Below, piece after piece: positions 7,135-15,950 of a DNA stretch of 48,476 bases. The notes below the pieces were generated by a model. The model did no database searches and was not told the origin of the DNA. It saw nothing but the letters and a program-made list of their open reading frames with translations. The position numbers were made by a program, and so were the translations under genes. Position 1 is the first letter of the stretch; each line of letters starts with the position of its first letter. The stretch comes from CAZZCN01 sp964652975 (lineage in GTDB: Bacteria > Bacillota > Clostridia > Saccharofermentanales > UBA5734): assembly GCA_964652975.1 (NCBI GenBank), contig CAZZCN010000013.1, positions 1 through 48,476 of the forward strand, in the 5' to 3' direction.

Positions 7135-7335
7135 TCACGAGCAAGGTGGAAAGAGGAAACATCCTTGTTCACGATAATACTGGATTTTTTCATTAATGAT
7201 TGTAACATCGCATTCAAGCTGTTTCGCAAGACAATGTTTGCATAAAAAAACAATCGCTCGACGAGTAATCAGCCTCCGGTATATAGCAATTTCATCATTC
7301 GACAATTCGATTCCACACTTTTCACAATATATCAC
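7135..7335 (-). CDS. Small CxxC/CxxC protein, possible zinc-binding
   Basis: From GTG 7335 this gives a 66-aa protein with two cysteine pairs, YCEKCGIELSNDEIAIYRR and FLCKHCLAKQLEC, ending in YYREQGCFLF. I recall small uncharacterised Clostridia proteins with this spacing (CxxCG, LSxDEIAL, CxxCLA, GCxLF), probably binding one zinc. The GTG overlaps the end of the GH27 gene in another frame (14 bp), suggesting translational coupling. An alternative TTG start lies 12 bp further upstream. No function can be assigned; its place at the tail of the sugar operon is the only hint. Confidence 0.6.
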   Translation of the reverse strand: MIYCEKCGIELSNDEIAIYRRLITRRAIVFLCKHCLAKQLECDVTIINEKIQYYREQGCFLFPPCS

Positions 7336-8479
7336 TGATATCCACAACCTTTGCTCTAAAGATTTGACAATCAAATGCCATAATGGTTGTAACATAGTGT
7401 TCATCAATAGTTTCGACTGTTTCTCCAGTCCAAAGGTCCTTCATCATCAATTTCTTTTTGCAAGAACGGTTCAATCCAAGTTCCGCCATGCAAAAATACA
7501 GGTTGCTATTATGTCCGGAAAAGTTGAACAATCCAATCGCATAGTCACCATTTTCCAGCAATTTTGCCCAGATGAAGCAATCCTCCGACCCACCGGAAGC
7601 ATTGTTCTCACAGCCACCGACAATAAATGGTTGCCACTGCGCTTTGTCCTGGTTGATTGCAAGGATGTCAGGATTCATTAATATTGTCTGAGTTTCCTTG
7701 TCCATATCACGAACATCGCAACCTATAAAAAGCGGTGATCCCAATATCGCCCACAGAGAATAATGAATACGATATTGAAGGAACGAACAGCCTTTTAATC
7801 CACAGTTACCTTCACCATTCATACCGACAATCAACATATCCATATCGTTAAAGCACCCGCAACTAGTATAAGGCTGGAGTGAGCGTTGTTGTGGTGCGAG
7901 ATTCCTCACCGATTCCCATATGTCAAAAATATCTACAGTTGAACGCCACATATGCGCTCCGGTGGTTTTAATCCATTTGTATGTATCATCAACCCCCCAC
8001 GAGCAAGCGCTGAAAAGGATATCACGTCCACAAGTCGCCAATGCCGTACCCATACGGCGATATAAAATTTCTCCGCTGTCTGTGGAAGGTTTGAAACAGT
8101 AGTCATATTTCAAAAAATCAACCTCCCACTCTGCAAAAGTTTTTGCATCGATAAATTCATATTCATAGCTACCAGGATACTGCCCGCAAGTCATATTCCC
8201 CACACAGGAATATATGCCGAATTTCAATCCTTTGCTATGCACATAATCAGCTACAGCTTTTATCCCGTTCGGGAACTTTTCCGCATTCGGTACCAGTTGA
8301 TGTTTTGAATTGCGATGTTTTTCCTGCCAGCTGTCATCAATGACCAGATAGTTATATCCAGCAGCAAGCAAACCGCTATTGACAATTGCATCAGCCATTT
8401 CAAAAATCAATTTCTCATCAATCTTTTCTCCGAATGTGTTCCATGAATTCCAGCCTAAGGGTGGTGTGTGCTGTACCAT
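7322..8479 (-). CDS. GH27 glycoside hydrolase (alpha-galactosidase-like)
   Basis: The 385-aa enzyme begins TPPLGWNSWNTFG, the hallmark of GH27/GH36-type TIM barrels. The predicted nucleophile is D126 in DFLKYDYC and the acid/base is D183 in WRSTVDIFDIW; FNDMDMLIVG and the C-terminal beta domain are also typical. Most members are alpha-galactosidases, but GH27 also contains beta-L-arabinopyranosidases and isomaltodextranases, so the substrate stays open. No signal peptide: it should act in the cytoplasm on imported oligosaccharides. ATG 8479 is chosen because GGAGG lies 8 nt upstream; an ATG 30 bp further out has no ribosome site. Confidence 0.9.
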   Translation of the reverse strand: MVQHTPPLGWNSWNTFGEKIDEKLIFEMADAIVNSGLLAAGYNYLVIDDSWQEKHRNSKHQLVPNAEKFPNGIKAVADYVHSKGLKFGIYSCVGNMTCGQYPGSYEYEFIDAKTFAEWEVDFLKYDYCFKPSTDSGEILYRRMGTALATCGRDILFSACSWGVDDTYKWIKTTGAHMWRSTVDIFDIWESVRNLAPQQRSLQPYTSCGCFNDMDMLIVGMNGEGNCGLKGCSFLQYRIHYSLWAILGSPLFIGCDVRDMDKETQTILMNPDILAINQDKAQWQPFIVGGCENNASGGSEDCFIWAKLLENGDYAIGLFNFSGHNSNLYFCMAELGLNRSCKKKLMMKDLWTGETVETIDEHYVTTIMAFDCQIFRAKVVDISDIL

Positions 8480-8597
8480 AATTGAATCCTCCAAATATTT
8501 TATTTGCATGCCCGTTAATTGGCAACATTATTTCGTTATTGTTGATTTTCTACAATCAGTTTTCCAATGTTAATTTACTAATGATAATTGGCTACTG

Positions 8598-10496
8598 TTA
8601 ATCGGTTACCGTTAATTTACCGCCAGGACCGCTTATCAAAACACTGGCTGCATAGTTCGCCTGTGTAATCGGGTATCCATCCGCCTGTACATTCTGAAAA
8701 GTCAGATCGATGCTATTGGTGCCGGTAGGCTGTGTTTTAATGAGAGCTTTCATATTTGCAGAGTATGTTATGTTTTTGAAGACCACACCACTGATTTTAT
8801 TGTTTGGTGAATCTGTGCGTAAAACCGTTGTATTGATTGCTCTTCCATAATCATAGTAGATTTCGATGTTTTCAAAAGTAATATTGGATATATTACCACT
8901 TCCTACCTCGGCAACGATAACAAGACTACCTAATCGGTTATTGTCCCATATTGCATCTCTAAAGAGAACTGCGCATTCTTTAAAAATAACATTGTTAATA
9001 TTTTTTTCAACTTCTCCGATTACACCAAATGCGCGTGCCTTGCTTCCCCATGCATAACATTTAGTAAAAGTCACATTCTCTGTGATTGCTCCGGCAGGAC
9101 CACCAAGAGTTTTAACCTCGAACATATCATCGCCTGTACGAGCAAAGCACATCTCTACTGTAGAATCTGTTGTATTACACAAAGCGAATGCATCACTGTT
9201 TGTTTTCCATCCAAGCAACATCACATTACGTACTGAAACATTTTTGCTACAATAACTGATGAATCCCCACTCAGAAAAATTTATAATATTGATGCCATCC
9301 AAAACAACATTGCTACACGATGAAAACAGTATTCCTCGTCGCTCATGCCAATCGAGTTGCCCTCCGTCCATTGTACCTCTTCCCACAATTTTAATATTAG
9401 TTTTGCCATTTGCAGTAATAAACGGGTAACGTTTCAGTCCCCATCCGTTACTGGCTGAGGCTCCGGTTTCTGATTTATTCTGATTGTCTGCTTCGGAATC
9501 TATATCCATTGAATGTTTCGCAACTAATAAAGAACCTCTTCGCAAATATATTACGGTATTACTTTTTGTTATGTTGATATAATCAATGTAGTGTGTACCT
9601 GCATTATACACAGTTACATTATCAACTCCGTATTCCGCTTTGTATGCCGCGATTTCCGCATCTTCATCCTGCAATTTCCGTACCATGAGAACGAATGAAT
9701 GTTGCTGGTTTGCCAATCCGCTTCCATTAGTTGTCAGGAAAGTATAAATCCCATAATTATTCACTCTTGCAGTAATTGTTCGGTTAGGTGTCACCTGCGT
9801 TTTGATCCCTAGATTCTGAGGGAGCACAATCGCATTTTGAAAACTGATATTCTGAGCCGACAAGGAAATATCCAGATAAAAATCCCCCGCTGGTACATCT
9901 ACCATGGCAAAAGACTGTAAAGCCCCGGTGTTACCGGTTGCAACATATACTGGAGATGCATAAACCTGTACATCCGTGTTATTAACTTTCAACGTATAAT
10001 AAGGAGAAATGGCAATACTGCTTACATCCCATCCGGCATTTCCAGCATATGATGCAGGTTGAGCAGCTTTAGCTTTATAATTTGCTTCAGTATAACCCAG
10101 GTTGGTAATAGTTTTGACTCTATCAGATGGCATCGTACCCGATGTTACCTTGCCAGCGACAAATCGTACTGTGCTATTAGTGGAAGATGAACTATTTTTG
10201 ATAGTTGTTGTAGGGTTATTTTGTGATACCGATTGGCTGTTAAAACTATATCCGTCAGATTTAGAACTGCCAGCAGAAGACTGACTATTAACAGAAGACT
10301 GGCTCGCATCTGTCAGGGTATGGCTGTTTTGAATATTTTCGGTAGAAGATGTCAGACTATTGTCAGAATTTATGGTTTCACTGTTTCTACTAGGGCTGTT
10401 TTTGCTTTTGTCACAACCCGAAACAATCAATGTTAACATCGAGCATACAATGAGACCTGTTAAAGTAATAACAAAAAGATTTTTATTTTTCATCAT
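8598..10496 (-). CDS. Clan GH-N beta-helix hydrolase, lipoprotein (paralogue 1)
   Basis: The protein has 632 residues: a lipoprotein signal with lipobox IVSGC (C28), a Ser/Asn-rich linker to about residue 110, a beta-sandwich region, then a right-handed parallel beta-helix. Helix motifs NSD (near residue 433) and GDD (near 455) match the catalytic aspartates of clan GH-N (GH28 polygalacturonases, GH49 dextranase/isopullulanase). The N-terminal beta domain and absence of the GH28 GHG and RIK motifs favour a GH49-like enzyme. It should sit on the outer face of the membrane and cut polysaccharide. Here NSD is followed by Ala, not Gly as in its two paralogues. AAGGA lies 8 nt before ATG. Confidence 0.8.
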   Translation of the reverse strand: MMKNKNLFVITLTGLIVCSMLTLIVSGCDKSKNSPSRNSETINSDNSLTSSTENIQNSHTLTDASQSSVNSQSSAGSSKSDGYSFNSQSVSQNNPTTTIKNSSSSTNSTVRFVAGKVTSGTMPSDRVKTITNLGYTEANYKAKAAQPASYAGNAGWDVSSIAISPYYTLKVNNTDVQVYASPVYVATGNTGALQSFAMVDVPAGDFYLDISLSAQNISFQNAIVLPQNLGIKTQVTPNRTITARVNNYGIYTFLTTNGSGLANQQHSFVLMVRKLQDEDAEIAAYKAEYGVDNVTVYNAGTHYIDYINITKSNTVIYLRRGSLLVAKHSMDIDSEADNQNKSETGASASNGWGLKRYPFITANGKTNIKIVGRGTMDGGQLDWHERRGILFSSCSNVVLDGINIINFSEWGFISYCSKNVSVRNVMLLGWKTNSDAFALCNTTDSTVEMCFARTGDDMFEVKTLGGPAGAITENVTFTKCYAWGSKARAFGVIGEVEKNINNVIFKECAVLFRDAIWDNNRLGSLVIVAEVGSGNISNITFENIEIYYDYGRAINTTVLRTDSPNNKISGVVFKNITYSANMKALIKTQPTGTNSIDLTFQNVQADGYPITQANYAASVLISGPGGKLTVTD

Positions 10497-10550
10497 TTTA
10501 TTTTTCCTTCCGACTATTTATTAGTTTGAATATAAAATGCTACTATGAAC

Positions 10551-12278
10551 CTATTTACTTGATACGTTTTCTGATGTTTTATTCAATATTGTCAGCGAAG
10601 ACTGGCTATCCATAATCAATTGATTACTAATATTCTCACTGGTTAATAATTTGCCGTTTCCTACAACATTATCAAACACTGCTTCTATCTTGTTAGTACC
10701 GATTTGGTTGGTGTTAAAACTGTTAGGTATTGCTGAATTATAGACAATGTTTCTAAAAACAATATTTTCAATTTTCGTTCTTGTCTGATTTTTGCCGGTT
10801 ATCGCTAAATTGATAGCACGTCCATAATCGTAAAAGATCTCAATATTCTCAAAAGTAACATTTGACACATTGCCACTTCCACTTCCAGCAATGACTACAA
10901 GGCTTCCTAAAATTTTGTTATCCCAGGTAGCATCGCGATAAATTACTGCACAGTTACGGAATGTAATCTCAGAAATATCTTTTTCCATTTCAGAAATAAT
11001 ACCAAAGCATCGCGCTTTAGAAGCCCATGCGATGCAATTACTAAAAGTTACGTTTTTGCTGACTGCGTCTATAGGACCGCCAAGTGTTTTGACCTCGAAC
11101 AAATCATCCCCACTGCGTATAAAACAGTCGGAAACAGATGCATTGATGGTATTACAGATTGCAATACCATCACTATTTGTCTTATAACCAAAAATATTAA
11201 TATCATGAATGTTGATATCTGAGCAGCAATATGTTATCAATGTCCACTCTGGAAAATTTAGTAACGTTAGACCGGAAATTTCAATATTAGAGCTGTTTGA
11301 AGCCATAAGCCCCCTGCGCTCGTGCCAACCAAGCTGTCCTGCATCAATTGTGCCATTTCCTGTAATTTTTATATTTTCTTTATAATTAAGGGTAATAAGT
11401 GGATATCTTTCTAGTCCCCATCCATTACTTTCTTTTGCGCCTATTTCTGTGTATTGTGTATTCTCTCCATACCCATCCTTGCCTTTGGCAATGAGCAGAG
11501 CACCCCTACGGATATATATCACTGTGTTACTTTCTTTTATATCAATATAATCAATGTAGTGAGTTCCGGGCTCGTAAACCTTTACATTTTCTTCTCCGTA
11601 TGTTGTCTTATATTTTTTGATTTCTGTTTCTTCATCGGCATATTCCCTTACAAACAAAGTAAATGCATTAAACTGACTGATTTCACTTTCTTCATCATTC
11701 ATCAGGAAGCTATAATCACCATATTTGCTTATAGTGGCAGTTACATTATTCCCATTTACCATGGGGGTTGTTTTAAGACTGGCAGGTAGAATTGTTGCTT
11801 TATTTAATTTGTAGCGTTGTGCTGTCAGTATCACATCCAGTTTCATTATGTCGTTCTTTTTTACATCCACTATAGCATAAGAATGCAATGCACATTCTTC
11901 GGAGGATCCCAAATAAACAACCGTCGAATAGACCGGGATTGCCTGTCCATTTATTGTCAATGTATAATCTGGAGATATGACCAGCGTTGGTTCCTTGTGT
12001 CCGCTGTTTCCCAAATAGGAATAACTCCCCCTGTTTTTACGGATATAAGTACCATCATCCATTCCCAATTCCTTGATTGTTTTAACAGAATCTGATGGAT
12101 AGACGATTGGAATAATATCAGATTCGTATGAATCCATGCTGCTACTGTTGCTGCTAGCGTTATCATTACTGTTGCATCCAGTAGTAAAAAACGCAAACTG
12201 TGAGACTAAAATTAGTGTTACCAGCGTAAAAATTGTTGTATTTGTTTTTTTGATTTTTATTTTAATTTTATTTTTCAT
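10551..12278 (-). CDS. Clan GH-N beta-helix hydrolase, lipoprotein (paralogue 2)
   Basis: The 575-aa protein has a lysine-rich leader and lipobox TTGC (C35), then almost directly the beta-sandwich and beta-helix shared with its neighbours: GTHYIDYIDI, GLERYPLITLN, GTIDAGQLGWHERRG, TNSDGIAICN (near residue 369), RSGDDLFEVK (near 390). It lacks the long Ser/Asn linker of paralogue 1. ATG 12278 is preferred because it gives a normal lipoprotein leader; a TTG 24 bp upstream is in frame but has little ribosome site. It is probably a membrane-anchored polysaccharide hydrolase acting before import, with substrate unknown. Confidence 0.8.
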   Translation of the reverse strand: MKNKIKIKIKKTNTTIFTLVTLILVSQFAFFTTGCNSNDNASSNSSSMDSYESDIIPIVYPSDSVKTIKELGMDDGTYIRKNRGSYSYLGNSGHKEPTLVISPDYTLTINGQAIPVYSTVVYLGSSEECALHSYAIVDVKKNDIMKLDVILTAQRYKLNKATILPASLKTTPMVNGNNVTATISKYGDYSFLMNDEESEISQFNAFTLFVREYADEETEIKKYKTTYGEENVKVYEPGTHYIDYIDIKESNTVIYIRRGALLIAKGKDGYGENTQYTEIGAKESNGWGLERYPLITLNYKENIKITGNGTIDAGQLGWHERRGLMASNSSNIEISGLTLLNFPEWTLITYCCSDINIHDINIFGYKTNSDGIAICNTINASVSDCFIRSGDDLFEVKTLGGPIDAVSKNVTFSNCIAWASKARCFGIISEMEKDISEITFRNCAVIYRDATWDNKILGSLVVIAGSGSGNVSNVTFENIEIFYDYGRAINLAITGKNQTRTKIENIVFRNIVYNSAIPNSFNTNQIGTNKIEAVFDNVVGNGKLLTSENISNQLIMDSQSSLTILNKTSENVSSK

Positions 12279-12342
12279 TTTCCAATCTTTCTGTTTTTTC
12301 AAAACAAATCCGAAGAAATAGATAATTGAATGTATTTGGATA

Positions 12343-13896
12343 TTATTTAGAGTTTATTATTGTATAAGTGGATTGTTTGTCAATCTCGATATTTTCATGG
12401 ATTGTATCTTCTGTCAGTAATACTCCATTGCCTGTGACATTGTCAAAAATAAAATCAATCTGGTTGGTTCCAATATTTTGCGTATTGAATAAATTCGGCA
12501 AGGCTGCATTGTAAACAACATTACGGAATAATATGTTTTTTACCTGTCTATTTTTCTGCTTTCCGTCAGTGTTGACAATATTTATTGCGTGGCCGTAATC
12601 ATAAAATATTTCGATATTTTCGAAAGTGATATCAAAGATTCTTCCGTCTCCCTCACTACAGATAATTACCAGACTTCCCAGAATATCATTATCCCATATG
12701 GCATCCCTGTAGATAACTGCACAATCCTTGAACAAAATGTTGGATACATCCCTGATCAGTTCTGCAATGACACCGAAGCAACGAGCTTTTCCCGCCCATG
12801 CGATACAATTAGAGAAAGTCACATTCCTGCTGATAGAATCGTTTCCAGTTCCATTAAAAGTCTTGATTTCGAACAAATCATCTCCGCTACGGGCAAAACA
12901 TCCAGATACAGTTGTGTCAACACTGTTACAGATAGCAAAACCATCGCTGTTTGTCTTATACCCGAAAATCTGTACATCACGAATATCCACATCCGAGCAA
13001 CAGCTGGTAATTATATTCCACTCCGGGATGTTAAGAAGCGTCAGACCTGAAATTTCGATTTTTGAACAATGTGTCACCACAACACCATTACGTTCATGCC
13101 AGCCTAGTTGTCCACCGTCGATAGCACCTCTTCCGACAATATGCACATTTTGCTTATAACTGATTCCAATCAGCGGATAACGGCCCCGCCCAGATCCGTT
13201 CTCTTTGGCGCCCGCTTCAGTGTAAGGTGTGTTTTCTCCGTATGACGGGTTCCCTTTGGCGGTTAGAAGTGCTCCTCTTTTGATATAAAGCACAAAGTCG
13301 TTCTTTTCAATATTGATATAATCAATTGGATGTGTTCCAGGTTCATAAACTGCAACATTTTTTTCTCCGTATTTTGCTTTGTATCGGGCAATTTCGGTTT
13401 CTTCATCAGACCATCTTCGAACGAACAAGGTAAAAGCATTAAACTGGCTGATATCAGTATCCTCATCGTTCATAAGGAAACTATAATCCCCATATTCGTT
13501 AATCGTTGCAGTTATCTGATTCCCGTTTAAAGCAGGCATCGTATTTAAACTGGCTGGTAAAACGATTACCTTTTTTACTGCGGATTGCAATGAAGTCAGA
13601 ACAATATCCAATTGCAACCCTTGCGTTTCATACACCTCCACAATCGCATAAGAATGCAGTGCACAAACTTCCTTGGTGCCGACATAAACAACTGTGGCAT
13701 AGACTTGAATTGATTGCCCATTAATTGAAAGTTGAAAATATGGAGAAACTACCAGAGAAGGTTCAGGATGCCCGCTGTTGCCTTCATAGGTGAAGCTGCC
13801 ACGATTATTTTGAATATATGTTTTTTCATCCATATTCCATTCATGAATTTTTTTAACCGTATCTGGAGGATAAATAGTGGGAAATAATTTAATCAT
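12343..13896 (-). CDS. Clan GH-N beta-helix hydrolase without signal peptide (paralogue 3)
   Basis: The 517-aa product starts MIKLFPTIYPPDTVKKI, which aligns with the mature part of paralogue 2, so the lipoprotein leader is simply absent. GAGGTG lies 8 nt before ATG and no leader-like codons lie upstream, so this is the real start. Catalytic-site motifs TNSDGFAICN (near residue 316) and RSGDDLFEIK (near 339) are intact. It is therefore predicted to work in the cytoplasm on imported oligosaccharides, beside the GH27 enzyme, while its paralogues work outside. It lies between the permease pair and the lipoprotein paralogues. Confidence 0.82.
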   Translation of the reverse strand: MIKLFPTIYPPDTVKKIHEWNMDEKTYIQNNRGSFTYEGNSGHPEPSLVVSPYFQLSINGQSIQVYATVVYVGTKEVCALHSYAIVEVYETQGLQLDIVLTSLQSAVKKVIVLPASLNTMPALNGNQITATINEYGDYSFLMNDEDTDISQFNAFTLFVRRWSDEETEIARYKAKYGEKNVAVYEPGTHPIDYINIEKNDFVLYIKRGALLTAKGNPSYGENTPYTEAGAKENGSGRGRYPLIGISYKQNVHIVGRGAIDGGQLGWHERNGVVVTHCSKIEISGLTLLNIPEWNIITSCCSDVDIRDVQIFGYKTNSDGFAICNSVDTTVSGCFARSGDDLFEIKTFNGTGNDSISRNVTFSNCIAWAGKARCFGVIAELIRDVSNILFKDCAVIYRDAIWDNDILGSLVIICSEGDGRIFDITFENIEIFYDYGHAINIVNTDGKQKNRQVKNILFRNVVYNAALPNLFNTQNIGTNQIDFIFDNVTGNGVLLTEDTIHENIEIDKQSTYTIINSK

Positions 13897-13949
13897 AAGC
13901 CAAACACCTCATATCTATTCATTGTTTATTAGTTGTGACTAAAATGTAT

Positions 13950-14981
13950 CTATCCTACAAGTCCGCTGCGATCTATGCTTTCGACAAAAAATCTCTGGGC
14001 AAAAAGATATACAATCATCAATGGAGCCATAACCAGTAGAACGCCAGCACTTCTGAGCATCGCAAGAACCTTGTAATCGCTCAGATCAAAATTCAAAACA
14101 GCACCGACAGCATTGTCTGAACCTGTCATCTTGAATTCTTTAATGTAAGTATTGAATATCTCAAATGACTGCGGTAGCATTCGTTCATTTGGTAACAAGA
14201 TTGATGCGTAATCCATATCGTTCCATTGCCACACGAATGAAAAAAGCATTACAGTAACGATGATTGATACCGCGCCGGGAATCATAATACGGAGAAATAT
14301 CCGAATGGATCCAGCACCATCCACCAGAGCCGCCTCTTCGGTTTCCCTTGGGATTCCACGAAAAAACTGCCGGAACAGAAATATGAACAAACCGTTTCTC
14401 AAGCCAAATCCCGTTAAAGAAACTAGAAAAAATGGTACATAAGTCGATGTCAGGTTGAGACCACTACCCTTTATTGACGTTATAATCCCGAAAATGTCGA
14501 AATCAATCAAATGCAGGTATAATGGTGTCAAGATTTGCTGAGGTGGCACCAGTATAGATAGTATGACAAAAACAAAAAGCAGATTTCTGAATGGAATTTC
14601 ATAACGGGCAAAGGCATATCCGGCCATGAGACATATAAATGTCTGCATTACAGTTGCCAGAATCGAAATGAGCATGGAACGGCTCAATGCAAAAGTAAAA
14701 TGCATTTCTTTCCAAGCAAATCCCATGTTTTCAAGAGTCCAATGTTTTGGAATCCATAACACACTGGTATCATAAAGATCCCGCGACTGCATTAATGATT
14801 TTGAAGCCATTGAAAGTACAGGATATAGAATGACAAAGGAAAATCCCAACAAAAAAACCGTACGTAAAATTGTCCATACTATTTTTGTACTTCTTTCCAG
14901 CTGTTTTTTACGGAGTATTTTCTGTGTATCTGATTCCATCAGCGCATTTGTTCTATTCAGAACCTTTTTCAGCATATCCAT
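13950..14981 (-). CDS. Carbohydrate ABC transporter permease (MalG-type), system 1
   Basis: This is a 343-aa inner-membrane protein with about six helices and the EAA loop EEAALVDGAGSIRIFLRIMIP that docks the ATPase. It ends near IYLFAQRFFVESIDRSGLVG, typical of the MalG/LacG family. A basic cytoplasmic N-terminus of about 35 residues precedes helix 1. It pairs with the permease just upstream (22 bp gap). AAGGAG lies 4 nt before the first ATG and 10 nt before a second ATG two codons later, so the start may be 14975. No ATPase is encoded nearby; such systems commonly share a housekeeping MsmX-type ATPase (inference). Confidence 0.88.
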   Translation of the reverse strand: MDMLKKVLNRTNALMESDTQKILRKKQLERSTKIVWTILRTVFLLGFSFVILYPVLSMASKSLMQSRDLYDTSVLWIPKHWTLENMGFAWKEMHFTFALSRSMLISILATVMQTFICLMAGYAFARYEIPFRNLLFVFVILSILVPPQQILTPLYLHLIDFDIFGIITSIKGSGLNLTSTYVPFFLVSLTGFGLRNGLFIFLFRQFFRGIPRETEEAALVDGAGSIRIFLRIMIPGAVSIIVTVMLFSFVWQWNDMDYASILLPNERMLPQSFEIFNTYIKEFKMTGSDNAVGAVLNFDLSDYKVLAMLRSAGVLLVMAPLMIVYLFAQRFFVESIDRSGLVG

Positions 14982-15003
14982 TTTGCTCCTTAATTTCTCT
15001 TTA

Positions 15004-15918
15004 TCATGTATAATAAAATGTTCGCCGCGAGAAATACCAGAATGTAATTACCAGTACAACGGAAAGCATCAGACAATACAACCAGCCCATAGCACTTGAA
15101 AGCCCGAAATCAAACTTCTGGAATGCAAGTGTTTTGACATAATCCATAACTGAATTGTTTACCGAAGTAAAAGTATCAACGATTGAGTAAACAATATTGA
15201 CCAGAATCATTGGTGTCACCATTGGAAAAGTGATTTTCCAGAAGCTTTCCCATCCTGTCGCGCCTTCTACATGAGCCGCCTCATAAAGCGAGGCTGGAAC
15301 TGCGTTTAGTGCCGCTAAAAAAATAAATATTTGAATGCCGGATGAAGTAACCACCTCATATACCCGGTCCACAGGGGCAGTCAACAATTCCACGATTTTA
15401 TCAGGCATTCCAAGTTTCAACAAATAGCTTGATAAATTCATACTTTTAAGCACCTGAACTGCTGAAGCGGCATTGTCAAGCGCAGCGTCCAGACTGCTGG
15501 TAGTGGCGTTTCCGAAGTTGCTTTGCAATTGTAGAAACAAACCAGAAGACATGATGACAGGAATGAAGAAAATGAATTTTGCCAATGCATTCCCATGAAA
15601 TTTCTGTTTGAGCAATACTGCGACGAAAAAGCTGAATACAAGCAGAACTGGTACATTATAGAGCAAGTCAAGCATAGTTTCCGCCAAATATTGCAAAAAT
15701 TTAGCATCACCTGTCAGTGCGTAGATATAATTCGCCAAACCCGTGAACTTAATCACATAACCGTTATCAACAGTCAGTGTACAAAAGCTGAAAATAATGG
15801 AGGAGGCTAGTGGTATAATAAATACCAGCAACAAGCCCACAATCCAAGGTGATAAGAATGCATATCCGACTAAAACTTTTTTTTGTCGAAGTGATATGCG
15901 CCTTTTCTTTATTATCAT
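15004..15918 (-). CDS. Sugar ABC transporter permease (MalF/UgpA-type), system 1
   Basis: The 304-aa membrane protein has six predicted helices, starting YAFLSPWIVGLLLVFIIPLA, and an EAA loop YEAAHVEGATGWESFWKITFP. It is the partner of the following MalG-type permease. ATG 15918 is chosen since AAAGGA lies 9 nt upstream; a TTG three codons earlier overlaps that spacing. The large extracytoplasmic loop between helices 3 and 4 (about residues 140-195) is longer than usual for the family. It lies directly downstream of the DUF5696 lipoprotein. Confidence 0.88.
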   Translation of the reverse strand: MIIKKRRISLRQKKVLVGYAFLSPWIVGLLLVFIIPLASSIIFSFCTLTVDNGYVIKFTGLANYIYALTGDAKFLQYLAETMLDLLYNVPVLLVFSFFVAVLLKQKFHGNALAKFIFFIPVIMSSGLFLQLQSNFGNATTSSLDAALDNAASAVQVLKSMNLSSYLLKLGMPDKIVELLTAPVDRVYEVVTSSGIQIFIFLAALNAVPASLYEAAHVEGATGWESFWKITFPMVTPMILVNIVYSIVDTFTSVNNSVMDYVKTLAFQKFDFGLSSAMGWLYCLMLSVVLVITFWYFSRRTFYYT

Positions 15919-15950
15919 GATAATCAATCCTTTCCCAATAATAATTGCAT

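Noticed and set aside
12589..13159. Plus-strand frames of 143-153 codons opposite the third GH-N gene
   Set aside because: They are antisense shadows of a clearly conserved beta-helix enzyme and have no ribosome sites.
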